NCBI GenBank assembly: GCA_964537965.1
Contig: CAZIDB010000249.1
Location: 1-6,616, forward strand
Length of the DNA: 6,616 nt
Origin: SURF-24 sp964537965
GTDB taxonomy: Bacteria; Bacteroidota; Ignavibacteria; Ignavibacteriales; SURF-24
Reading direction: 5' to 3'
Each line of letters begins with the position of its first letter. The first letter of the stretch is position 1. The translations under genes and the position numbers were made by a program. The notes under the pieces are model-generated. The model was not told the origin of the DNA, ran no database searches, and saw only the letters and a program-made list of their open reading frames with translations. Positions 1-4,871 of this stretch are shown here, one piece after another.

Positions 1-63
1 AAATATATATCGATAGTTGATTCTGATGCTGTAGTACGATTTGTTGAAAGTATAATATTATAA
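1..63 (+). CDS. 3' end of an upstream gene (partial, unidentified)
   Basis: Frame 1 is open from the window edge to a TAA at 61-63, giving a 20-residue tail that ends in ...RFVESIIL. The other two plus-strand frames hit stops within the first 18 bases. The stop is followed at once by a stem-loop with a T-run (64-112), which is the arrangement expected at the end of a transcribed gene. The tail is too short to assign to any family. The call rests on the open frame plus the terminator and could be chance. Confidence 0.35.
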   Translation, partial: KYISIVDSDAVVRFVESIIL

Positions 64-112
64 ACGGGGACATTCCCAAACAATTAGAAGGAAGGATTGT
101 CTCCGTATTTTT
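64..112 (+). terminator. Candidate intrinsic terminator after the upstream gene
   Basis: Arms 64-76 and 94-106 can pair over 13 positions with one G-U wobble (68/102) and one T-T mismatch (73/97), leaving a 17-base loop. The 3' arm is followed by ATTTTT at 107-112. The stem begins directly after the TAA at 61-63. The long loop and mismatch lower confidence. The GGGGACATTCCC-like 5' arm could instead be a remnant of a mobile-element end, but no second copy is seen here. Confidence 0.45.
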
Positions 113-293
113 AAATAACCGGGATCAGAAAATAACTTCACTTAAACTTTAAAATTGCACATCTTATAAATACATCCTGTGAATTGTTTTGGAATTATTA
201 CTAATGTGAAATGAGCACTGAGTAGCCCGGGAAAATTGGTTGATAAGCCATATAAAAGTATGTATATTAGAAAAGTTAAAAAGAGAAATCCTG

Positions 294-581
294 TTGATTG
301 AAGCTACAACATTTGAATGGGATAATAATAAAAATACTTTTAACAGGAAGAAGCATAATGTTTCTTTTGAGGAAGCTCAATACGCATTTACCGATAAAAA
401 AAGAATTATAGCTAAAGACTTAGAACATAGTAAGAATGAAGAAAGATATTATTGTTTCGGGAAACTAGGAGATAACATAATTACTGTCCGTTTTACTTAC
501 AGAAATAATAAAATCAGAATTATAGGAGCCGGGTACTGGCGTAAAGGAAAACAGATATATGAAAAAGAAAATAAAATATAG
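294..581 (+). CDS. brnT: BrnT-family toxin (RelE-fold, DUF497), variant C-terminus
   Basis: This is the predicted toxin of a type II toxin-antitoxin pair. BrnT proteins are small RelE-like ribonucleases that block translation until bound by a ribbon-helix-helix antitoxin. From TTG 294 the protein has 95 residues. It shows FEWD (7-10), a KKHNVSFEEA block (19-28), the DLEHSKNEER block (42-51) and a strand-rich half ending IRIIGAGYWRKGKQIYE (74-90). Classical BrnT proteins have ISAR-type residues where IGAG stands here (family knowledge), so this looks like the subtype usually paired with CopG-like antitoxins. The frame is also open from TTG 240, with GGGA at 229-232. I prefer 294 because BrnT homologues begin a few residues before FEWD and AAGAGA lies 7 bases upstream. 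The last 23 bases overlap the antitoxin gene, so the two are co-transcribed. A TATAAA at 165-170 could be the operon's -10 element, but the matching -35 is weak. Confidence 0.88.
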   Translation: MIEATTFEWDNNKNTFNRKKHNVSFEEAQYAFTDKKRIIAKDLEHSKNEERYYCFGKLGDNIITVRFTYRNNKIRIIGAGYWRKGKQIYEKENKI

Positions 582-792
582 TAATGAGAAATTAGGGGAA
601 ATAGAAATCATAAAGGATTTTTTGCCTAAACCGGAAGATTTGGTTTTTAAAGAGGATACAATAAAAGTCACTCTTAATTTAAGTAAATCAAGTGTTGAAT
701 TTTTTAAGGAAATAGCTCAAAAACACGGCAGTCAATATCAGAAAGTCATAAGAAATCTGCTCGATAAATATTCCTCTTATTACTACCGGTAA
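559..792 (+). CDS. Ribbon-helix-helix (CopG-type) antitoxin of the BrnT pair
   Basis: This is the predicted antitoxin that binds the upstream BrnT-like toxin and probably represses their shared promoter as a dimer. It has 77 residues. The first 30 carry a conserved-looking FLPKPEDLVFKED stretch (21-33). A ribbon-helix-helix unit follows: strand TIKVTLNL (34-41), helix SKSSVEFFKEIAQKH (42-56), turn, and helix QYQKVIRNLLDKY (59-71). With the DNA-binding unit at the C-terminal end, the N-terminal segment is the likely toxin-binding part (inference). ATG 559 lies inside the toxin gene and is preceded by AAAGGAAA at 543-550 with good spacing, so translation is probably coupled. Toxin-first order is usual for BrnT systems. 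Only RHH fold and neighbourhood support the role, and I see no catalytic features. Confidence 0.88.
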   Translation: MKKKIKYSNEKLGEIEIIKDFLPKPEDLVFKEDTIKVTLNLSKSSVEFFKEIAQKHGSQYQKVIRNLLDKYSSYYYR

Positions 793-1006
793 TTTATAAA
801 AGAAGAACTGGCTTTCGCAGCTATAGCATTTAATCATCCATCATGATTTGAATTATGCATTGATGAAAGGAAATTTATTGTTTGTTATAGTGGTGACTGA
901 TTAACGGAAATATTTTTCACTAGCCCTGTATTTATTTTTTTATTTTATTAAGAAGAGTTTTACAAAATCCAGATAAAAAAGTAATATCCTTTCCAACATT
1001 ATAAGC

Positions 1007-1021
1007 AGGAAGTTTATTATG
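1007..1021 (+). promoter_or_regulatory. RBS plus ATG that are out of frame with the DUF2200 gene
   Basis: AGGAAG (1007-1012) is followed 6 bases later by ATG at 1019-1021, an ideal initiation site. That ATG opens a frame of only 27 codons, ending near 1102, and is not in frame with the DUF2200 protein that begins to read from 1035. It therefore looks like the original start of DUF2200, separated from its gene by a one-base frame change in the A-run at 1023-1026. Confidence 0.55.
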
Positions 1022-1034
1022 GAAAATATACGCA

Positions 1035-1361
1035 ATGAGTTTTGTGGGCGTCTACCCGCATTATATAACCAAAGCAGAGAAAAAAGATCGCACCAAATCT
1101 GAGGTTGATGAAATCATCTGCTGGCTTACAGGTTACAGCCAGAAAGAATTAGAAACCCTGATTGAAAAGAGGACGAACTTTGAGACATTCTTTGCAAAAG
1201 CTCCTCAGCTTAACCCTTCACGTAAATTAATTACAGGTGTGGTTTGCAGTATCAGAGTGGAAGATATCAAAGAGCCGCTTATGCAGGAGATCCGTTACCT
1301 TGATAAACTTATTGATGAGCTTGCAAAAGGAAAAGCGATGGAGAAGATTCTGAGGAAATGA
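1035..1361 (+). CDS. DUF2200 family protein, start probably frame-broken
   Basis: This is a small soluble protein of the DUF2200 (COG4898-type) family, whose function is unknown. The 108 residues match the family along their length as I recall it: SFVGVYPHYITKAEKKDRTK (2-21), EVDEIICWLTGY (23-34), NFETFFAKAPQLNPSRKLITGVVC (48-71) and the very conserved tail EIRYLDKLIDELAKGKAMEKILRK (85-108). There is no signal peptide or membrane segment. Relatives carry several residues before MSF, commonly ending in IY-x-MSF. Here the in-frame codons before ATG 1035 read WKIYA, matching that extension, but no start codon precedes them before a TAA at 1002-1004. The good RBS/ATG at 1007-1021 sits one base out of frame. 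Either translation now starts at 1035, aided by GGAAAA at 1021-1026, or there is an indel or sequencing error. It stands alone, with spacers of over 200 bases on both sides. Confidence 0.92.
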   Translation: MSFVGVYPHYITKAEKKDRTKSEVDEIICWLTGYSQKELETLIEKRTNFETFFAKAPQLNPSRKLITGVVCSIRVEDIKEPLMQEIRYLDKLIDELAKGKAMEKILRK

Positions 1362-1443
1362 CGGCATAAGTAATTAACCGGTTTGCCGGAAAACTGCAGC
1401 AGATGTTTTTGTTAAGGGCGATATCAACAAAATTTATCCGCTG

Positions 1444-1472
1444 TTGTTTTAAATCATAAATGATTATCTTTG
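1444..1472 (+). promoter_or_regulatory. Bacteroidetes-type promoter motif (TTG-N18-TAnnTTTG)
   Basis: TATCTTTG at 1465-1472 fits the TAnnTTTG -7 consensus of Bacteroidetes housekeeping promoters. A TTG at 1444-1446 lies 18 bases upstream, close to the -33 element position (19-21 is usual). A 6-bp inverted repeat, AATCAT-AA-ATGATT (1452-1465), fills the spacer and could be an operator. The next plus-strand gene starts about 390 bases downstream, so the transcript would have a long leader or be noncoding. The motif is short, and a chance match in AT-rich DNA is possible. Confidence 0.35.
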
Positions 1473-1623
1473 TCCCAGCATTGTTGATAAAAGTTTGTCA
1501 CGATGATTAAAATCTTTCCCCGATGTTTACAATCCGATACAGTTAATTTGTTTCCTATTGTTTGGTTTTTGCTTTTGTTTAACTGAACATGAAATGAATT
1601 ATCTTCTTTAATTTATTCAAAAG

Positions 1624-1645
1624 GAGTTTCATGCTTTTGAAACTC
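1624..1645. repeat. Perfect 8-bp inverted repeat (hairpin)
   Basis: GAGTTTCA (1624-1631) and TGAAACTC (1638-1645) are exact reverse complements around a 6-base loop, with a possible G-U pair extending the stem by one. No T-run follows on the plus strand, so it does not look like an intrinsic terminator in that direction. It could be a structured element in a leader RNA or a protein-binding site. Confidence 0.5.
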
Positions 1646-1771
1646 TCGGATATCTTCCTCACTTCCAGATCTTGTATTAAAGACCTAACGGATTTTCTAA
1701 ATCTTTTGTAAAGTAATTTATCCGGTTGCGTTCTAAAATAGTTCTTTTTCTATCTGGTATTTCAGTAACTG

Positions 1772-1801
1772 TTGTTTTAATCTTATTAGTTAAACTACAA
1801 T
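1772..1801 (+). promoter_or_regulatory. Possible sigma70-like promoter of the SnoaL-like gene
   Basis: TTGTTT (1772-1777) and TACAAT (1796-1801) are separated by 18 bases and sit 66 bases before the ATG at 1868. The -10 matches the sigma70 consensus at five of six positions. If the organism uses Bacteroidetes-style promoters instead, this match would be coincidental. Confidence 0.35.
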
Positions 1802-1867
1802 AGTTTGAATGTGTTAGTAAAATGAATGTTCTTAAAAAATCTTTCACAAACTTAAAGAGGTAGTAAA

Positions 1868-2365
1868 ATGCGTTACATAAAATATTTCTTTACTATAATA
1901 ATTTTTATCATCGGTTTTACAACAAACATTAAATCTCAGCAAGATGATATTGCAACAGTGAAAAGTAAAATAGCAACTATGCTGGATAATATGTACTCGG
2001 CTTTGGTATCCAGGGATATTGAAACCGTTAAAGAGTTTTTAGCTGAAGATGGACTTTTTTGTGGGACGGACCCCGAAGAATTCTGGACCACAAAGGATAT
2101 TCTTAAAATATATTCAGAGATGTTTAGGGCTGAAGGTTTTGAAATTAATTTTAAGATTGATAAACGCGAAATCCGGGTAAGTCCTGATGGCAATTCGGTA
2201 ATTGTAGTAGAGCAGCTTATAGCATATTGGATCAGCAAGAAAATTCCTGCCCGTACTATCAGTCATATTATCAAAACAGGTGAAACCTGGAAGTGTGATT
2301 TTCAAAGTTACAGCATGATACCTAAAAATGAAGACATTGATAAATTGAATAAAGCACTTGAGTAA
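1868..2365 (+). CDS. Exported SnoaL/NTF2-like (DUF4440-type) protein
   Basis: This 165-residue protein is predicted to be secreted or periplasmic. An N-terminal signal peptide (MRYIKYFF then IIIFIIGF) probably ends around IKSQ (21-24). The rest is one cone-shaped NTF2-like domain. A first helix carries DNMYSALVSRDIETVKEFLAED, followed by a GTDPEEFW loop typical of the SnoaL_3 subgroup, then the helix TKDILKIYSEMF and several beta strands ending near KCDFQSYSMIP. NTF2-like domains serve as enzymes, ligand binders or inhibitors, so no reaction can be named. ATG 1868 is supported by AGAGG at 1856-1860, 7 bases upstream. The TAA (2363-2365) is the last known sequence before the N gap, so downstream partners are unseen. 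The nearest upstream gene is more than 500 bases away, so the gene likely has its own promoter. Confidence 0.85.
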   Translation: MRYIKYFFTIIIFIIGFTTNIKSQQDDIATVKSKIATMLDNMYSALVSRDIETVKEFLAEDGLFCGTDPEEFWTTKDILKIYSEMFRAEGFEINFKIDKREIRVSPDGNSVIVVEQLIAYWISKKIPARTISHIIKTGETWKCDFQSYSMIPKNEDIDKLNKALE

Positions 2366-2465
2366 NNNNNNNNNNNNNNNNNNNNNNNNNNNNNNNNNNN
2401 NNNNNNNNNNNNNNNNNNNNNNNNNNNNNNNNNNNNNNNNNNNNNNNNNNNNNNNNNNNNNNNNN
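2366..2465. other. Assembly gap of 100 Ns
   Basis: Exactly 100 undetermined bases join two contigs, the conventional length for a gap of unknown size. The left contig ends on a stop codon and the right one begins five bases before an ATG. True distance, order and even adjacency of the two flanks are therefore unproven. Any frame drawn across it is an artefact. Confidence 0.98.
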
Positions 2466-2470
2466 TTGAA

Positions 2471-2881
2471 ATGAAAACACGTATTATTATTTGGTTTAAA
2501 TACAGTTTAATGACTGCGCTCGGAATCTTTATATCAGCCTGCGGATCCGGGAAGGATACTGAAAAAATCAATCCTAACGGTATTTATACTTTAATAACAC
2601 TGGATGGGAATTCCATTCCTGCAACAGTATCAGAAGGAGGGCATACAATTCAGGTGCTTTCCGGTTCGTTTACTTTTGATGGCAAGGGAAACTGCATAAG
2701 CAAAATGACCTTTGTTCCACAAGGTGGTAACCAACAGACAATGGAAGTGAACGCTACTTATACAATATCAGACTCGACATTAACTATGAAGTGGCAAAAT
2801 GCAGGCGTTACAACGGGAACATTAAACGGTGATATCTTCACTATGATGAACGAAGGAACAAAACTGGTTTTTAAAAAGTGA
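2471..2881 (+). CDS. Small lipocalin-like lipoprotein
   Basis: This is a 136-residue predicted lipoprotein. A basic start, MKTR, is followed by a hydrophobic stretch and a lipobox-like ISAC with the lipidated cysteine at residue 24. A short GSGKDTEK linker leads to one beta-rich domain beginning NGIYTLITLDGNSIP (36-50). It continues with alternating strands such as GSFTFDGKGNC (65-75), ATYTISDSTLTMKW (95-108) and GTLNGDIFTMM (116-126). The pattern of an initial G-x-Y-x-L strand, a middle G-x-F-x-F-D strand and a final strand resembles small lipocalin-like domains, many of unknown ligand. The protein would be anchored in the cell envelope. ATG 2471 is only five bases after the N gap, so its RBS and promoter are hidden. 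The complete signal peptide suggests the start is correct. Confidence 0.82.
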   Translation: MKTRIIIWFKYSLMTALGIFISACGSGKDTEKINPNGIYTLITLDGNSIPATVSEGGHTIQVLSGSFTFDGKGNCISKMTFVPQGGNQQTMEVNATYTISDSTLTMKWQNAGVTTGTLNGDIFTMMNEGTKLVFKK

Positions 2882-2899
2882 GGTATAAGGAATTAATTG

Positions 2900-2941
2900 A
2901 TGAAGATATTAAACTACCAGCATATCAATAAACTATTTTAA
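2900..2941 (+). other. 13-codon mini-ORF with a duplicated leader
   Basis: AAGGAATTAATT (2887-2898) is followed by an ATG at 2900 and 13 codons (MKILNYQHINKLF) to TAA. The identical 12 bases recur at 3049-3060 directly before the membrane-protein ATG at 3061. The mini-ORF may be a decayed gene start or a leader peptide, or the repeat may be chance. I see no protein family in it. Confidence 0.25.
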
Positions 2942-3060
2942 CAGCCTGATAAGTTTGGTAAAACAGTAAGCAACTAAAGATAAATTGAACTTAAATTCTT
3001 AAGCGTGCAATGGTTAAAGTACGGATAACAATTTTGTTCAATATATAAAAGGAATTAATT

Positions 3061-3420
3061 ATGAATGATGAAAATGAAACATCACCTCAAAAAGTAGGGA
3101 TGAAGTCAAATATTATTGTATTTATTTCGGGTGCATTATTTTTTGCTATTTCCCTCATATGGGGAATTAGCGATAATTTTCCATCAATTCTTCTATTGTT
3201 AATTGGGTTATGTTTTATGTTATATTCAGTACTAAGGAATTTCGGCAGTAAAAAAACATTAAAACCCGGTCTTCAATTACTTTACTGGTCCCCAAGAGTT
3301 ATATGCATTATCTTTTCGGCATTTGCAATGCTTTTTTCTTTTGATGTCTTTGAAGAAGATAAAGGATTTTGGGAAACATCAATTGCCTTTTTAATGCATA
3401 ATATCCCTGTATTTGTTTGA
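3061..3420 (+). CDS. Membrane protein, N-terminal part of frame-split gene (DUF7670-like)
   Basis: This is the first part of what looks like one integral membrane protein of unknown function. The 119 residues begin with a short charged segment (1-14), then helices around NIIVFISGALFFAISLIWGI (17-36) and SILLLLIGLCFMLYSVL (42-58). A start-of-domain motif LLYWSPRVICIIFSAFAMLFSFDVF follows (73-97), then FWETSIAFLMHNIPVF. From YWSPR onward this resembles a roughly 100-residue membrane family that I recall as DUF7670. That family continues through a W-x-W-E segment, which here lies in another frame starting at 3417. The stop at 3418-3420 thus falls inside a hydrophobic helix. ATG 3061 has AAAAGGAA at 3047-3054 and good spacing. 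One extra T in the GTTT at 3415-3418 would fuse the two parts seamlessly. Confidence 0.75.
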   Translation: MNDENETSPQKVGMKSNIIVFISGALFFAISLIWGISDNFPSILLLLIGLCFMLYSVLRNFGSKKTLKPGLQLLYWSPRVICIIFSAFAMLFSFDVFEEDKGFWETSIAFLMHNIPVFV

Positions 3421-3629
3421 TCATTATACTAATAGTGTCATGGCGATGGGAATGGTTTGGAGGAATTATTTTCTTTCTGTTGGGCTTTGTGTATATAGTA
3501 ATGCAATGGGGGAGATTTCCATTCGGAACTTATGCAATAATATCAGGACCACTTTTTTTGACCGGAATTTTATTCCTTTTGAACTGGAAATATAGAAAAA
3601 TATTAAAAGCAGATTCGCAACACCGATAG
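3417..3629 (+). CDS. Membrane protein, C-terminal part of frame-split gene (DUF7670-like)
   Basis: This is the second part of the split membrane protein, 70 residues read from TTG 3417, which overlaps the preceding TGA stop. It carries the rest of the domain: a hydrophobic segment leading into SWRWEWFGG (8-16), a helix FFLLGFVYIVMQWGRFPFG (19-37), and a final helix AIISGPLFLTGILFLLNWKYRK (40-61). The run GRFPFG-x-Y-xx-ISGPLFL-x-G-x-LFL-x-NW-x-YRK is what I remember from the intact family, whose members read through the point of the break. No separate RBS is seen, so independent expression would need termination-reinitiation at the TTGA overlap. More likely it is one gene of about 189 codons carrying a one-base deletion or a base-calling error. 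Confidence 0.72.
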   Translation: MIIILIVSWRWEWFGGIIFFLLGFVYIVMQWGRFPFGTYAIISGPLFLTGILFLLNWKYRKILKADSQHR

Positions 3630-3690
3630 ATGTAAATTTTTAAAGAAGAATGAAGAAAATAATTTTGATTTCAATACAGACAAAGAAAAA

Positions 3691-3813
3691 GTGATTTTGA
3701 CTAATTCGTATCCTGAAAACAGCGAACCATTAATTCGGGAGATTCTTGAAATAGCTACCGAAAAAAAACGATTGCTGTTCAGTCAAGTAAATGTCAAATC
3801 CTCTTTTCAATAA
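3691..3813 (+). other. Orphan open frame, possible gene remnant
   Basis: A plus-strand frame is open from about 3603 to the TAA at 3811-3813. From GTG 3691 it would encode 40 residues, beginning ILTNSYPENSEPLIREI after the start. The composition looks protein-like, with an amphipathic helix-forming stretch, but there is no ATG, no RBS and no family I recognise. It overlaps the end of the convergent hydrolase gene by 7 bases. It may be the tail of a decayed gene or simply chance. Confidence 0.2.
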
Positions 3814-4703
3814 GGCAAACTAAGGTAATATTCACCAAGCTCGGAAAGTTTGCCGATCTCTGCTGTAAGCAGATATGAATAATGTGTGTCCGGGAATGTA
3901 CCTCTGCCAATAAACCATGCGTACCTGAAAACATCATCCCGTAATTCACAGATCTCCACCATCTCTTTCATCTGAGCTTTTTGTTTTGCATATGAATTTA
4001 TTTGTGAATTCCAGTTAGCCATTTCGGTAATCCAGATTTTCTTTTCATATTTCTTCAGCCTGTCTAATTGAGAGCTTAACCCGTAATCATACCAGTGAAA
4101 TGCAAGGTAATCTATCTTAGGTGGATTACCATTGTTGGCATTTTTATATGCATTGTAAAAAGCATCAAGCCATTTAACGGGATCAGAATAATCCGTCATT
4201 GTCCCCCATGTTATAGCCGGACCAACTAAATAAATTGTTCTTCCTTTTGCTTCAAGATCAGTAATAACCTGTTCATACATTTTCCAATCTGCTGCTGCCT
4301 GTTGCGGGGTTCTGTTTGCCTGGTTTGTAAGATTTGGTTCATTCATTACCAACAGATATTTTATTTCAGGATGAGCTAAAATGAACTGCTCTGCTTTAGA
4401 AATATCAGAAGCGCTTGTATTGCCTCCCCAAAGCATTGGAATAAACTCCATTTGGTAATTTTTGTTATAATCCGTTGGAGCTTCTGTTGTTGTGCCCCAG
4501 TTGTACCACCAGCTTACACCTTTGTATAAAGCTTCAAAATCTTTTTGATAAACAAGATTGAACGCCAATCCTCTTTTAGTACTCTTCTTTATTTGTGTTG
4601 ATGTGGTATCTATATTACTTACGGGAGAAGAATCTTTTTTACATCCTGCTGAAAAATATATTAAGAATAGAATGATTACTGCCGAACTCAATTTAAATCT
4701 CAT
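3807..4703 (-). CDS. Lipoprotein glycoside hydrolase, GH128/Asl1-like
   Basis: This is a predicted envelope-anchored glycosidase of the Asl1-like/GH128 type (PF11790), whose characterised members cleave beta-1,3-glucans. The 298-residue protein starts with a lipoprotein signal (MRFKLSSAVIILFLIYFSAGC), lipidated cysteine 21, then a Ser/Thr-rich linker to about residue 43. The TIM-barrel domain begins RGLAFNL (44-50) and has SWWYNWG (64-70), EFIPMLWG (86-93), LLVMNEPNLT (117-126), YLAFHWYDYG (199-208) and IWITEMANW (223-231). Glu122 of NEPN is the likely acid/base and Glu227 of TEMA the likely nucleophile (by family analogy). Both are intact and the length is normal for the family. ATG 4703 has AAGGGAA (4712-4718, minus strand) 8 bases upstream. 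It diverges from the Omp85 gene across 168 bases. The substrate is inferred, and no polysaccharide-uptake genes are nearby. Confidence 0.9.
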   Translation of the reverse strand: MRFKLSSAVIILFLIYFSAGCKKDSSPVSNIDTTSTQIKKSTKRGLAFNLVYQKDFEALYKGVSWWYNWGTTTEAPTDYNKNYQMEFIPMLWGGNTSASDISKAEQFILAHPEIKYLLVMNEPNLTNQANRTPQQAAADWKMYEQVITDLEAKGRTIYLVGPAITWGTMTDYSDPVKWLDAFYNAYKNANNGNPPKIDYLAFHWYDYGLSSQLDRLKKYEKKIWITEMANWNSQINSYAKQKAQMKEMVEICELRDDVFRYAWFIGRGTFPDTHYSYLLTAEIGKLSELGEYYLSLPY

Positions 4704-4871
4704 TTACCGGGTTCCCTTTGGAAATTTATTAGCTCACAGCAAAAATTAACTAACCATGCTTAAAGAACAAAACATTTCATTCAACAACAATTGGCAGTAT
4801 TCTATTCCGAATTTCTCTGTTTCCTTTCTTCATCAAAACATTTAAGTTTCATCTGAAAATGATTGGATAAC
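4704..4871. promoter_or_regulatory. Divergent intergenic region between hydrolase and Omp85 genes
   Basis: These 168 bases must hold the promoters of both divergent genes. On the minus strand AAGGGAA (4712-4718) is the hydrolase RBS. On the plus side a TTGGCA (4791-4796) and TATTCT (4798-4803) are visible but not spaced as a promoter pair. No TAnnTTTG motif or strong operator palindrome is seen. Confidence 0.4.

Larger units (their letters stand above)
1362..1867 (+). other. 506-base gene-free spacer with promoter motif and hairpins
   Basis: No frame on either strand gives a convincing protein in this AT-rich spacer. It contains a short CCGG-TTTG-CCGG hairpin near its start, an AATCAT/ATGATT inverted repeat (1452-1465) and a TAnnTTTG promoter motif (1465-1472). 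Further on are an 8-bp perfect hairpin (1624-1645) and a possible sigma70-like promoter (1772-1801) nearer the next gene. A small RNA or a long 5' leader is possible, but no known RNA family is recognised. Confidence 0.5.

Noticed and set aside
832..848. Terminator after the antitoxin gene
   Set aside because: The AATCAT/ATGATT hairpin is AT-rich and short, with no T-run behind it.
1376..1420. Terminator after DUF2200 at CCGG-TTTG-CCGG
   Set aside because: The stem is only four pairs, and the nearest T-run lies more than 15 bases further on.
465..2305. Minus-strand frames at 465-671, 1936-2238 and 2114-2305
   Set aside because: They lie antisense to well-supported genes, lack recognisable domains and have low-complexity, AT-driven composition.
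2308..2571. Minus-strand frame running through the N gap
   Set aside because: It exists only because the unknown bases are read as open codons.
3411..3420. Programmed -1 frameshifting in the membrane gene
   Set aside because: ATTTGTTTGA is not a standard X-XXY-YYZ slippery heptamer, and no clear downstream stem-loop was found. A one-base T deletion is simpler.
240..3629. Integron-like cassette array, suggested by small unrelated genes all on one strand
   Set aside because: No integrase and no attC-like RYYYAAC/GTTRRRY paired sites were found, and spacers are long and mostly dissimilar.
4558..4749. Plus-strand frame antisense to the hydrolase signal peptide
   Set aside because: It overlaps the start of a strongly supported gene and carries no motif. 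It is a shadow.
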